Part shown: positions 23,298 to 32,266 of the stretch, piece after piece
How the letters are laid out: the number at the start of each line of letters is the position of its first letter
Position numbering within the stretch: position 1 is the first letter of the stretch
NCBI RefSeq assembly: GCF_004298145.1
Contig: NZ_SCRH01000054.1
Span: forward strand, 107,300-171,299
DNA length: 64,000 bases
Direction of reading: 5' to 3'
DNA from: Mycobacterium sp.
Lineage (GTDB): Bacteria > Actinomycetota > Actinomycetes > Mycobacteriales > Mycobacteriaceae
Translations under genes and position numbers: made by a program
Notes under the pieces: model-generated
The model's database searches: none
Seen by the model: only the letters and a program-made list of their open reading frames with translations
What the model was told of the DNA's origin: nothing

Positions 23298-24425
23298 ATG
23301 GCAACCGTCTACCATGGGCGCCCCATCGAGCCCTATCGGCTCGGTGTGCTGATCGATCTTCCCGAGCACCCCGGCCTCAGTGACTGCTGGCCCGATGCGG
23401 TGCGGCTGGCGTGTGAGGAGGCCAAGGCTCGCGGACTGCTCGAACGCGATGTCGAGGTGGTGGTGCGCGAGGTTTACGCGCAGCCGTGGGCTTCCGCCCA
23501 GGGACTGATCAGGGCTTATCGCGAGCTCGTCGAGGAGACCGAGGTGCTTGGCGTCGTCGGCCCGTTCACCTCCGACAACTGCCTCGCCCTGCTGCCCGAG
23601 ATCGAGCGCCTGAAGGTGCCCACCGCCACGATCTGTGGGTCCACCCGCTTCGCCGGTGACTACGCCTACGCATTCGCCAACGGAGGGTTGGCGGACGAGC
23701 CTGGCGTGATGGCTGCGTGGCTCGAGGCGAACGAGTACCGCAGGATCGCCGTGCTGCGCGAGCGCACCCAGATCGGTGAGGAGTACGCGGAGTTCTTCCG
23801 CTACGACCTGCAGACGCACAACTTGGTCGTCACGGCCGAGCCCCCGGTATACCCGGCGACCAGCGTCGAGGAGTTGGTCGAGGCCCTCACCATTTGCCGC
23901 GACTCCAAGCCCGACGCCCTGGTGTACCTCGGCCTTGGCGGGGTCAACCAATGGGTGCGGCCCGCTCTCGAACAGATGGGGTGGGATCCACCGCGCATCC
24001 AGACGACGGCGTTCGTCAGCGCGACGTACAGCGAAGAGCGCGCTCAGCGGCTGGAGGGCTGGGTCGGTGTGGACCAGTACGACGAACGCAACGAGGTCTT
24101 CGCCGCGGTGCGTGAGAGGTTCCTCAAGCGCTTCGGCTACGACTACGCAACCTCGGGATTGTCAACGGGATACGACATCGGCCATGCCTTCGCGCTCGCC
24201 CTGGGCAGGATGCGTTACGCCACGCCCACCGCGCTGCGCGACGCGATGGACACGCTGCGCCGCGTCCCGGCGTGTACCGGCGGACCCGGAACAATCATCA
24301 CGCTCGGTCCATCCGACCACCGCGCCTACAAGGGCGCCGACTTCCTGATCTTGCGCCGCGCCCAGGGGGGCTCCACCACGTTCGAAGGTGTGGCCCCGGT
24401 CGTACCGTGGCAGCAACCGTCATGA
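23298..24425 (+). CDS. type I periplasmic-binding-fold protein without signal peptide
   Basis: A 375-residue protein of the branched-chain amino acid/amide binding class. YRLGVLIDLPEHPGLSDCWPDAVRLACEEAKARG, VLGVVGPFTSDNCLALLPEIE, RIAVLRERTQIGEEYAEFFRYDL and DALVYLGLGGVNQWVRPALEQMG mark the two-lobed fold. ATG 23298 follows AAGGAG. No signal peptide, lipobox or permease gene is visible, so it probably acts in the cytoplasm as a ligand sensor or carrier, as AmiC does. It overlaps the SDR/PEP-swivel fusion by 4 bp. Confidence 0.8.
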   Translation: MATVYHGRPIEPYRLGVLIDLPEHPGLSDCWPDAVRLACEEAKARGLLERDVEVVVREVYAQPWASAQGLIRAYRELVEETEVLGVVGPFTSDNCLALLPEIERLKVPTATICGSTRFAGDYAYAFANGGLADEPGVMAAWLEANEYRRIAVLRERTQIGEEYAEFFRYDLQTHNLVVTAEPPVYPATSVEELVEALTICRDSKPDALVYLGLGGVNQWVRPALEQMGWDPPRIQTTAFVSATYSEERAQRLEGWVGVDQYDERNEVFAAVRERFLKRFGYDYATSGLSTGYDIGHAFALALGRMRYATPTALRDAMDTLRRVPACTGGPGTIITLGPSDHRAYKGADFLILRRAQGGSTTFEGVAPVVPWQQPS

Positions 24426-27124
24426 GGATCGCCGTCACCGGCGCCAGCGGCGTCTTCGGGCGCGGCATCGCCGCCCGGTTGCGTTCCGAAGGACACACAG
24501 TCCTCGGGCTGGCCCGGCACCGTCCCCGAAACTGGTTCTCGGACAGCGATTTCATCGAGGGCGACATCCGCGACGCCGATCGCGTCCGGTGCGCGGTCAA
24601 CGGCGTGGATGTCGTCGCACACTGCGCCTGGGTGGTCAATTCCAACCCCGATGAAAAACTCACCCGCGAGATCAACATCGGCGGCACGCAGAACGTCCTC
24701 GACGCGATGGATCAATCGGGTTCCCGCCGAATCGTTTTCGCGTCCTCCGTCCTGGCGTACGGGGCCCAGCCAGGTGGCAACGGGCACCTCACCGAAGAGG
24801 ACCCCCTGACCCCCTCACCGGATCACTTCTATGCCTTCCACAAGGCCCATGTCGAAGCCATGCTCGCGCAATGCGGCAAGGAATGGGTCGCGATCCGCCC
24901 CGGCATTGTGGTGGGGCGCGACGTCGACAACATCATCATGAGGCTGCTCGGTTCGCCGGCGTTTCCCAACGTCGAGGGTTCCGCGGACCGGCCGATGCAA
25001 ATCGTGCACACCGACGACGTGCACCGGCTTTTCGTTCGTGCGGTGCTCGGAGACGAAACTGGGGCGGTCAATCTGGCCGCCCCGGGCGAGCCCACCGTAC
25101 GGGACATCACCACGAAACTCGGGCGCCGACTGTTTCCGGCCAAAAAACGGCTGATCGATACCGGCATGGGTGCGCTCTATCGTCGCGAACTCGTCGAGGC
25201 GTCCCCCGCGGAGTTCGAGCTGCTGCTGAACTTTCCGATCATGGACACCAGCAGACTGGTGGACGAATGGGGTTACACGCCTGCCTGGAACGCCGACGAG
25301 TGCCTGGACGACTTCGAACTCGCTGTGCGCGGCCGAATCGTGGTCGGCAAGAAGGTCTTCACGATTCCCTGGCGGATGCCTCTGGTGAAAGACATTCCCG
25401 CCGTCGATGAGGCACCGGCGGACGGCGTATTGCTGCAGCCCGCTGGGCCGGAAGGTCTCAACGGAGAGTTCGACAGTCCAATCGATCCCCGATTCCCGAC
25501 ATTCGTTGCCACCAACCTGTCGGAGGCGCTGCCGGGTCCGTTCTCTCCGGCCTCCGCGTCGACCACCGTACGTGGGCTACGCGCGGGCGGCGTGTCGATG
25601 GCCGAACGGCTTCGGCTGCCCGGAGTGATCGGACGCGAGTTCGCCACCAGGTCGATCGGCACCTTCGCGCACCGGGTCTATGGTGGCGTGACGTCGGTGT
25701 TTTACATGGCCACCTCGATGCCGGGTACCAACCCCGACAGTTTGACCGACCATTTCTTCGGTCGTGAACTCAGTGACATGCCGGTATTCGGCGCCGAGCG
25801 TCCCCCGCAAGAGACGCCCCGCATCGGCCGGCGCTTGTGGGATCTGCTTGGGGTCGGCCTGACAGGCATCGGGTTGCTCGTCGGATCGACATCCGAATCG
25901 GACGTGTACGTGCGCGACGTCGATCGCCTCGAAAGTCTGGTGCCCGAGGACCTGACCGCACTCGAGGACAATCGCCTGGAAAGCCTCATTCTGCTGGCCC
26001 GCGATTTCGTTGTGCACGGCTGGATGCTGTCATCCTGGGGCGCGCTGCTCTGCACGGCGACCGCGACCGCGGGCGCGCGCCTGGGTGGCGGCGAAGCGCC
26101 CACCGCGGGCCAGGGCGTAGCCAGTGGCCGGGCGCTCGCCAGCCTGCGGCGGCTGACCGACCTGGCACGCTCCAATCCTCAAGCTGTGGAGGCTCTTTCC
26201 GCCGAGAGCGACGTGCTCGCCACCATTGGGCAGCGGGCGCCGGAGCTGCACCGGGAGATCCTCGCGGAGTTGGCCAAGGTCGGCCATCGCGGGCCCGCCG
26301 AGTGCGAGTTGCGCTCACCTACCTACGCCGACGATCCCGAACAGTTCACCCGGATGATCGCGAAGACGCTTAAGCGGCAACAGGACAACTACTCTGCGCA
26401 ACTGGCCAGGCCGGCGGCCACATCACTCGGCAAGCTTGTGACACGCCTAGCCGGACGGCAACTGCGCGACCGCGAAGTCCGCCGGGACAGAGTCGTTCGC
26501 GCGACCTGGATTCTGCGTCGCTTGCTGCGCGACTATGCGCGGCGGCTCGTCGAGGGCGGCACACTCGATCGGATCGACGACATCTTCTTCTTCCAAATCG
26601 ACGAGCTGGAAGCACTGCCCGCGGACCCCCGAAAGGTAGTCGCCCGCCGGCGCGCCGAGATGTACCGGTTGGCTGAAGGCCAACCCCCGCAGGCATTCAG
26701 CGGATCGTGGACCCCGGCATCTGACGTCTCCCAACTGCAGCCGGGGCAGGTGCTTCATGGCCTGGGCGTGAGCGGTGGACGCGTCAAAGGGCGGGTACGC
26801 GTCGTCGATCAGCACACCGTCAACGACCTGGAACCGGATGAGGTGCTGGTCGCCGAGGTCACCGATGTCGGTTACACGCCGGCTTTCGCCTACGCCGGCG
26901 CGGTGGTCACCAACCTCGGCGGTCCGATGTCGCATGCGGCGATCGTGGCCCGCGAGTTCGGCGTCACCTGTGTCGTCGACGCCCGCAACGCAACCCGGCG
27001 GCTCCCGCACGGCGCCCTGGTGGAAGTAGACGGTTCGACGGGCGAAATCAAACTTCTCGAGACCGCAAACGATCAGATCCCGGCCGAGGTTGTCGGGCCC
27101 GAAGAGAAACGAGGATTGTTGTGA
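24422..27124 (+). CDS. fusion of NAD-dependent epimerase and PEP-utilising phosphohistidine domain
   Basis: A 900-residue protein. Residues 1 to about 330 form an extended SDR: GASGVFGRG (7-15), VDVVAHCAW, FASSVLAYG and Tyr137-x3-Lys141. The C-terminal part resembles the swivelling domain of PEP synthase / rifampicin phosphotransferase: DDIFFFQIDELEALPADPRKVVARRRAEMYRL, then GGPMSHAAIVAREFG with His838, then LVEVDGSTGEIKLL. No ATP-grasp domain is visible, so the His would need a partner, such as the PpdK-like protein at 1-1072. I know no characterised protein of this design. ATG 24422 overlaps the upstream stop. Confidence 0.78.
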   Translation: MRIAVTGASGVFGRGIAARLRSEGHTVLGLARHRPRNWFSDSDFIEGDIRDADRVRCAVNGVDVVAHCAWVVNSNPDEKLTREINIGGTQNVLDAMDQSGSRRIVFASSVLAYGAQPGGNGHLTEEDPLTPSPDHFYAFHKAHVEAMLAQCGKEWVAIRPGIVVGRDVDNIIMRLLGSPAFPNVEGSADRPMQIVHTDDVHRLFVRAVLGDETGAVNLAAPGEPTVRDITTKLGRRLFPAKKRLIDTGMGALYRRELVEASPAEFELLLNFPIMDTSRLVDEWGYTPAWNADECLDDFELAVRGRIVVGKKVFTIPWRMPLVKDIPAVDEAPADGVLLQPAGPEGLNGEFDSPIDPRFPTFVATNLSEALPGPFSPASASTTVRGLRAGGVSMAERLRLPGVIGREFATRSIGTFAHRVYGGVTSVFYMATSMPGTNPDSLTDHFFGRELSDMPVFGAERPPQETPRIGRRLWDLLGVGLTGIGLLVGSTSESDVYVRDVDRLESLVPEDLTALEDNRLESLILLARDFVVHGWMLSSWGALLCTATATAGARLGGGEAPTAGQGVASGRALASLRRLTDLARSNPQAVEALSAESDVLATIGQRAPELHREILAELAKVGHRGPAECELRSPTYADDPEQFTRMIAKTLKRQQDNYSAQLARPAATSLGKLVTRLAGRQLRDREVRRDRVVRATWILRRLLRDYARRLVEGGTLDRIDDIFFFQIDELEALPADPRKVVARRRAEMYRLAEGQPPQAFSGSWTPASDVSQLQPGQVLHGLGVSGGRVKGRVRVVDQHTVNDLEPDEVLVAEVTDVGYTPAFAYAGAVVTNLGGPMSHAAIVAREFGVTCVVDARNATRRLPHGALVEVDGSTGEIKLLETANDQIPAEVVGPEEKRGLL

Positions 27125-28113
27125 CGGAAAACCTTGGTACCAGCGGCCGCTACGGATTCCCCTTGGTCGGCAACTTCATCGAACCGACCCCTGATGCGCA
27201 TTGGAACGATGTCTTCGGCATCCCGATGAACATGCAATACTTCTACGGATCGGTTCGTTCCGCGGCGGGAGATTACTGGTGGCCGATCCGAGGCTTCTAC
27301 GCCGACCGCGCACGTTTTCTGCACTTGCCGGAATCGAAGATCGGCGGCGACTTCACCTACGCCATGGACGAAACCAATTCCTACGGCGGTCCGGTCGAGC
27401 ATCACAACTCCGGTGACCGCTGGGAGGTCGTCAATCCGGAGGGGCACGTGCTGATGGGCGTCACCACCGATCAGATGGCGTGGAACGACGGCGCCGAGTT
27501 GAAGATCATCGGTGAGCGGGTCGGCCCGGGTCTGCAGTTCTACTGCGCCGACGAAGACGACCCGCTTGTGTACACCTCACGCCTGTTCAAGGCGTCAGGG
27601 ACGATCAAAGGCATTCCCGTGACGGGCCTCATCTTTCACGACAGCATGCATACCAAAGCCGACCGCCCATTCATGAAGGGTCCGGTCATCACGAAGCTGG
27701 AGACCGGATGGGTGGCGTTCGCCACGGAATTCGAAGACGGTGAAATACACGCCGGCCACCTGGTGCACGGCACCGAGAACTTCAACCTGATGATCATTCA
27801 CCGCACCGACGGGCCGTCCCTGATAGCGCACGACATTGTCGTCGAAGCCGAGCTCGACGGGGAGCCGGCTTCGGAATCCGCCTACCCAGCCAAGCTCGCC
27901 TATACCGGCGGCGGCGAGACCTGGGTGTGGGAGGCGAATGAGGGCGGGCGTTGCCCCGTGCGTCACGACCTTCCTGCCGGGCACCGCTGGCGCCAGGGCT
28001 GGGCGCATCACGTAGACGAGAAGCGGCGGCCCAGGACCACCGAGGCGCTGATGGAAACCTACAACAGCCGGCTGATCGACACGGGCGCACTGCGGCAGAC
28101 GGTCGCGTCATGA
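27121..28113 (+). CDS. lipocalin-like (AttH/CrtC-type) protein A, unknown function
   Basis: A 330-residue, Trp/Tyr/Gly-rich protein that looks like a two-lobed beta barrel: FYGSVRSAAGDYWWPIRGFYADR, RVGPGLQFYCADEDDPLVYTS, GTIKGIPVTGLIFHDSMH, GWVAFATEFEDGEIHAGHLVHG. The pattern recalls AttH / hydroxyneurosporene synthase-type lipocalin hydrolases or isomerases, but no family assignment is certain. GTG start overlapping the fusion gene by 4 bp. Paralogues lie at 28110 and 29746 and a more distant one at 34305. Confidence 0.7.
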   Translation: MTENLGTSGRYGFPLVGNFIEPTPDAHWNDVFGIPMNMQYFYGSVRSAAGDYWWPIRGFYADRARFLHLPESKIGGDFTYAMDETNSYGGPVEHHNSGDRWEVVNPEGHVLMGVTTDQMAWNDGAELKIIGERVGPGLQFYCADEDDPLVYTSRLFKASGTIKGIPVTGLIFHDSMHTKADRPFMKGPVITKLETGWVAFATEFEDGEIHAGHLVHGTENFNLMIIHRTDGPSLIAHDIVVEAELDGEPASESAYPAKLAYTGGGETWVWEANEGGRCPVRHDLPAGHRWRQGWAHHVDEKRRPRTTEALMETYNSRLIDTGALRQTVAS

Positions 28114-29147
28114 ATGCGGGTCCCCCGCTGAGTTCGTGGCGGTGGCCGTCGCGGCGACGTGGCAACTTCGATTTCCGAAGCCTGGTCAGCACTTGCGAAT
28201 TCGTCGCTCGTGACGCCTGGTGCGAGCGCGAGTTCTTCGGTTTACGGCCGATGGCCACCTACTGGTGGAGCTGTCTGAACGACGACGACGGCAACTTCTT
28301 GGCGCCGATGCGCAAGGTGAACACCGAACTCTCCGGCGGCCTGCAATTATCGTCGAACGTCGGCGAGGACAACCTCGAGATCGCGCCCCAAGCCTTCGAG
28401 GTATCCCAGCGCGGAGCGGGAGCCCGCTGGACATTGAGCGAGGACGAGACGTCGTTTCAGGTGGCCGCGCAGCCGACCCCGTCCACCCAACCGTTCGCAA
28501 TCACCGTCTCCGACGACGAAATTCAGTGGGCGGAAGGCGATCTTCTCGACCTGCAGGGCCCCCAACTGGGTCTCGGCTACCAGTGGTACACCCCCAACAT
28601 CGACGAGTGCGGTGGAAACCTTTACGTTTCAACACCATTCCGCGTCACTGGCCACGTGCGCGGCCGCCCGGTCCACGGCCTGGTGTCGATGGACAACTTC
28701 TACGGCCCGACGGGGCAGATTTACAACAACGGCCCGATCTTCAACGTGGTCGAGCTGGCATGGGTAACGTTCGCCAACTTCTACGGGGACGGCACTCACG
28801 AGTTCGGCGCCCTGTGCCTGGGTAAGGAACACTGGGGCTTTGCCGTAGTGGCGAACGAAACCGGCCCGATCGTCGAGACCACCGAACTCACCGCAGACGT
28901 GCGGTTGGACAACGACAAGTACGTTGACACCGCGCTTTACGCGGTCAGCGGCACCGAATGGCGGTTCACCGCGGCCAAACGAGGCCAGATGCGCTCACTG
29001 GCCGCCGCGCGCGGCGACGCGTATCACGGCCAGGCCGGTTCGGTGCGCCGGGTCGGGGACGACCGGGTGCCCGACACGTCGGTCGCATGGATCGAAACGT
29101 TCCCACTCAACGGGCTGGATCGACGCTATACCGGTGGGCGGCGGTAG
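28110..29147 (+). CDS. lipocalin-like protein B, unknown function
   Basis: A 345-residue paralogue of the previous gene. FDFRSLVSTCEFVARDAWCEREFFGLRPMATYWWS, QWAEGDLLDLQGPQLGLGYQWYTPN, RVTGHVRGRPVHGLVSMDNFYGPTGQ and AWVTFANFYGDGTHEFG align block by block with proteins A and C. ATG 28110 overlaps the preceding stop. Its 3' end overlaps the convergent TetR gene by 22 bp. No signal peptide. A small hydrophobic ligand in the barrel is a reasonable guess. Confidence 0.7.
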   Translation: MNAGPPLSSWRWPSRRRGNFDFRSLVSTCEFVARDAWCEREFFGLRPMATYWWSCLNDDDGNFLAPMRKVNTELSGGLQLSSNVGEDNLEIAPQAFEVSQRGAGARWTLSEDETSFQVAAQPTPSTQPFAITVSDDEIQWAEGDLLDLQGPQLGLGYQWYTPNIDECGGNLYVSTPFRVTGHVRGRPVHGLVSMDNFYGPTGQIYNNGPIFNVVELAWVTFANFYGDGTHEFGALCLGKEHWGFAVVANETGPIVETTELTADVRLDNDKYVDTALYAVSGTEWRFTAAKRGQMRSLAAARGDAYHGQAGSVRRVGDDRVPDTSVAWIETFPLNGLDRRYTGGRR

Positions 29148-29749
29148 TCCCCGGCGAGCCCGGTCCGCGTAATCCTTCGCAGAACTTCGGCCGCGGCGGC
29201 AATGTCCCTCATTTCGATGTGCGCGCCGCCGACCGCAAGAAGCCCTTCGACAACCGCTCGGAGGGCGACGGCCGTAGCGGTTTCCGGCTGCGGGCCGGGC
29301 GCCACCGACTGCCACAGAACATTGAATTGCGCTTCATACGAATCTAATTCGCTGAGCTCCGCATGCCGTGCGGTATCCTGCTGGATCACGCTGAGGTACT
29401 TGGCGACGTTCGGATGCTCCTGGCGCAGCGCGACCGCTTCCGCCAGCAGCGCCGACATCCGGTCGGCCAACGTGGCGTGATCGGCGATTGCTGCGGTGAA
29501 TGCGCTCAGCACGTGTTCTTGAGCCGCGGCGGCCGCCGCGATATACAGCCCAGTCTTGTTGCCGAAGTGGTGGTACAGCGCCGGTGCCGTCGCGCCGGCC
29601 TCGGACAATATGGCACGGGTGCTCGCGCCGGCGTAGCCGTGCTTGCTGAAATGCGTGGCCGCGGAACGGAGCAATGCATCCCGAACCGACGCGGCCCCGG
29701 CAGGGGGCCTACCAGAACCGCGCCGTCGACCTTCCGATTTCCCAGTCAC
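29126..29749 (-). CDS. TetR/AcrR family regulator
   Basis: A 207-residue TetR: RDALLRSAATHFSKHGYAGASTRAILSEAGATAPALYHHFGNKTGLY is the HTH. GTG start overlapping the stop of lipocalin-like gene C, so they form one transcript, probably controlled from the 24-bp palindrome at 30766-30789 and hence autoregulated. Its last 22 bp overlap the + strand lipocalin-like gene B. Confidence 0.86.
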   Translation of the reverse strand: MTGKSEGRRRGSGRPPAGAASVRDALLRSAATHFSKHGYAGASTRAILSEAGATAPALYHHFGNKTGLYIAAAAAAQEHVLSAFTAAIADHATLADRMSALLAEAVALRQEHPNVAKYLSVIQQDTARHAELSELDSYEAQFNVLWQSVAPGPQPETATAVALRAVVEGLLAVGGAHIEMRDIAAAAEVLRRITRTGLAGDYRRPPV

Positions 29750-30747
29750 CGGGCGGTGAGTTTCTCCTCAACGATGCGCCCTGGGAAGAACTCGATCCAG
29801 GAGTACCCGACGGCCAGTTCGCGGTCATCGCCATCCCGTCGCGTGACCCCGCCTTGCGAAGTGTAATTGGCCCACCGCGCCTCACCGAAATGACGCATCT
29901 TCCCCGTCTCGCTGCCGGTGAACGTGTAGCCCTGCCCGTCGATGTCGAATTTCGCGGCGTTGATGAAGCCCTCGTCGTCCAGATCGTAGCTCGCCTTGAC
30001 CCGGTCCGTCTTGGCTACCAGGCTGCCCGAGTCGAACGTCGCCGCACCGGACCACCCGCGTCGCCCCTTGACGATCACGCCGTACTCCACACTGCCGTCG
30101 GTGAACTTGTTACCGAAGACCTCCCAGGAGATCTCGAGGTCGCTGAAGTAGCGGTACTCCTTCCACTCCAGGCCGTGCGTCCAGTACCCGTGATCGAGAC
30201 CGATGAATCCTTCGACGGGCTTACCGGCGATCGTCCCGGTGACCCAGTAGACCTGGGTCGTGTAGAACAGCGGTTCGTCGCGCGCGGGGGCGTAAAACTG
30301 GAACCCCGGACCTTGCAGCGGCCCGGACACATCGAGCAGCTGCCCTTCCGACCAATGAATGCCGCTATCGTCGATGGTCAGCTCGAGCGGCTCGGTGGCC
30401 ACGCCGAATTTCTCGGACATGGTGTGCATGAGGTGGTTTCGCCAGACGCGTCGGGACGGTTCGATGGTGCGGATCGACTCGCCGCGCGACGACGTGAAGG
30501 TACCCGGGTGCAGGTTCAAGTCGCCGGTCGAATCGTTCATAAACCACAGGCCGCCGGTCATCGGGCCGATGAACTTCCGCTCCAGCGCCCACATCACGCC
30601 GTCGGCGTCGCGCAGGCCGCCGTAGAAGTACTGCACCTGCAGCGTCAGCCCGTGCCGATGGTGGTGCGGCTGCAGATCGGACAGCTTGGGGTCGTATGTG
30701 TCGACGACCGTCTGGAAATCGAAGTCACCGTAGGCCGGGATTGACAT
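29746..30747 (-). CDS. lipocalin-like protein C, unknown function
   Basis: A 333-residue paralogue of 27121 and 28110. YGDFDFQTVVDTYDP, VQYFYGGLRDADGVMWALERKFIGP, IHWSEGQLLDVSGPLQGPGFQFYAPARDEPLFYTTQ, VTGTIAGKPVEGFIGLDHGYW and SWEVFGNKFTDGSVEYG match the paralogues. Start ATG 30747 or TTG 30753; GAGG spacing favours the TTG slightly. First gene of a two-gene unit with TetR. Function unknown. Confidence 0.7.
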   Translation of the reverse strand: MSIPAYGDFDFQTVVDTYDPKLSDLQPHHHRHGLTLQVQYFYGGLRDADGVMWALERKFIGPMTGGLWFMNDSTGDLNLHPGTFTSSRGESIRTIEPSRRVWRNHLMHTMSEKFGVATEPLELTIDDSGIHWSEGQLLDVSGPLQGPGFQFYAPARDEPLFYTTQVYWVTGTIAGKPVEGFIGLDHGYWTHGLEWKEYRYFSDLEISWEVFGNKFTDGSVEYGVIVKGRRGWSGAATFDSGSLVAKTDRVKASYDLDDEGFINAAKFDIDGQGYTFTGSETGKMRHFGEARWANYTSQGGVTRRDGDDRELAVGYSWIEFFPGRIVEEKLTAR

Positions 30748-30765
30748 TGGCAAATGTTCCTCTCG

Positions 30766-30789
30766 TTAATGTAGCGATCGCTATATTAA
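30766..30789. promoter_or_regulatory. 24-bp near-perfect palindrome, TetR operator
   Basis: A 12-bp perfect core (TAGCGATCGCTA, 30772-30783) is flanked by TTAAT and ATTAA arms. Only the pair 30771/30784 is unsymmetric. It lies directly upstream of the lipocalin-like C / TetR unit and downstream of the acyl-CoA dehydrogenase at 30818, so it almost certainly controls the unit. Confidence 0.75.
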
Positions 30790-30817
30790 TGCAACACGCA
30801 ACTCGTGTCCAGGATTG

Positions 30818-32017
30818 TCAGCGAGGAAGACCCAGACCACGTTCAGCGATCAGGTTGCGCATGATCTCCGAGCTGCCCCCGGCGATGGTGAAGGCACGGG
30901 CGTACAGAAACTCGTCCTGCCAACGACCGCCGTCGACGGCATTGACATCCCCTGCGACGAGAATTCCACTCTCTCCGGCTAATTCGACCGCGAAGGTAGC
31001 GATCGCGAGATTCAGCTCAGAAAACATCAGTTTGGCCATCGCCGCGTCGTGCATCCGCTGAGCGCCACGAGACCACCGGGTGACGTTGGCCATCGTCAGC
31101 GCGGACAGCGCCTCGGCCTGTGCGGTGAAGTCGCCGATTCGATCCCGCACCAAATCGCTGCTCAGCGAGGCTTGGCCGGTGGGGGTGACCGCCCGTCCCG
31201 CAAGGTCCCTGAGCGCCTCAAGGGCGAGCCGCAGTTTGACGACCATCGCGGCGACGCCGGTCCGCTCATGGGCCAGTGTGGCGTTGGCGATCGCCCAGCC
31301 CTGCCCCGGCGCACCGATCATGTCCTTGGCAGGAACCTCGACGTCGTCGAGGAACACCTCGTTGAAGTCTGAAGTCCCGGTGAGTTCCCGCAGCGGTCGC
31401 ACGGCGACACCGGGCGCGGACATATCGAGGATAAATGCGCTGATGCCTTTGTGTTTAGCGGCCGCAGGGTCGGTGCGAGCCAGCAGGTAACCGAACCGCG
31501 CCCAGTGCCCATCGGTGGTCCACACCTTCTGGCCGGTCACCTTGTAGCGGTCGCCGTCCAAGGTTGCCTTCGTCCGCAGCGACGCCAAATCGCTACCCGC
31601 GCCAGGCTCGGAGAACAGTTGGCACCACGATTCTTGTCCCGCCCGGATTTTCGGCAAATGAGCGTGGCGCTGCTCGCCGGTTCCATAGTCGATGAGAGCC
31701 CGCGACGCCAGGTTGTTGCCGCTTGGGACGCCGGGCAGCCGGGCCCTGGCGAGTTCCTCGCTCACCACGACGGCGTGCTCGGCCGTCCAGCCGTCGCGTC
31801 CGCCGTATTCCTTCGGCCAATCGGCGCCCGCGTAGCCTGCTTCGAACAGACGGGTGGCCCAATCGATGAGGAGTCGGTGCTCGTCCTCGTTTTCGGCGCT
31901 CCGCACCCCCGCCCGGTACGGGATTGAAGGCCCGTACTCGAGGATGAAATTCCGCACTTCCGCCCTGAAGGCGCGCAGTTGCGGGCTCGAGTCGCGCTCA
32001 TCATCGGCTTTGTTCAT
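30818..32017 (-). CDS. acyl-CoA dehydrogenase, FadE alpha-type
   Basis: A 399-residue dehydrogenase. WPKEYGGRDGW, LFSEPGAGSDLASLRTKA, GQKVWTTDGHWARFGYLLART and a C-terminal AGGSSEIMRNLIAERGLGLPR mark the FAD-binding alpha subunit of heteromeric mycobacterial acyl-CoA dehydrogenases. The classic YEGT glutamate position carries Gly, as in other FadE alpha chains. It is divergent from a small beta-type partner at 32267. The motif at 32052-32065 lies 35 bp upstream of its start. Likely introduces a double bond into a bulky or branched acyl-CoA. Confidence 0.88.
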   Translation of the reverse strand: MNKADDERDSSPQLRAFRAEVRNFILEYGPSIPYRAGVRSAENEDEHRLLIDWATRLFEAGYAGADWPKEYGGRDGWTAEHAVVVSEELARARLPGVPSGNNLASRALIDYGTGEQRHAHLPKIRAGQESWCQLFSEPGAGSDLASLRTKATLDGDRYKVTGQKVWTTDGHWARFGYLLARTDPAAAKHKGISAFILDMSAPGVAVRPLRELTGTSDFNEVFLDDVEVPAKDMIGAPGQGWAIANATLAHERTGVAAMVVKLRLALEALRDLAGRAVTPTGQASLSSDLVRDRIGDFTAQAEALSALTMANVTRWSRGAQRMHDAAMAKLMFSELNLAIATFAVELAGESGILVAGDVNAVDGGRWQDEFLYARAFTIAGGSSEIMRNLIAERGLGLPR

Positions 32018-32051
32018 CGCCTGCTTTCCGTCTGCGCACCTTCACCCAAAC

Positions 32052-32065
32052 ATAGTTAACTTGGT
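32052..32065. promoter_or_regulatory. repeated 14-bp motif, copy 1 (FadR/GntR-like)
   Basis: ATAGTTAACTTGGT, identical over 14 bases to the copy at 60594-60607. Contains GTTAAC (GT-N2-AC), the core seen in FadR-family operators. Lies in the 249-bp divergent region between two acyl-CoA dehydrogenase genes, which holds no gene of its own. Confidence 0.55.
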
Positions 32066-32163
32066 GGGGTACGTCTTGCAGCTTCCCGCAACCAAGACGG
32101 CCTCGTCAAGCATCCAACCGAGCAGGCCGAGAGGCGCCCTCGATCCGCGTGGGCCTCGAATAG

Positions 32164-32177
32164 ATAGCTAACTAGGT
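32164..32177. promoter_or_regulatory. repeated 14-bp motif, copy 2
   Basis: ATAGCTAACTAGGT, matching copy 1 at 12 of 14 positions, and extending into a CTAAC-N3-GTTAG inverted repeat (32168-32180). Located before the beta-type dehydrogenase at 32267. Confidence 0.5.
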
Positions 32178-32266
32178 TAGAACGCACATGATAGTGTCCT
32201 GCCTATGACGTACAGCATCGCGAAGTTCGGTTTCAACCGCGACCACCGCGTGGTGTTGGGGTTGCC

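Noticed and set aside
32168..32180. KstR operator
   Set aside because: KstR sites have AAC-N2-GTT; here the spacing is three bases (CTAAC-N3-GTTAG), and related copies fit a GT-N2-AC GntR core better.
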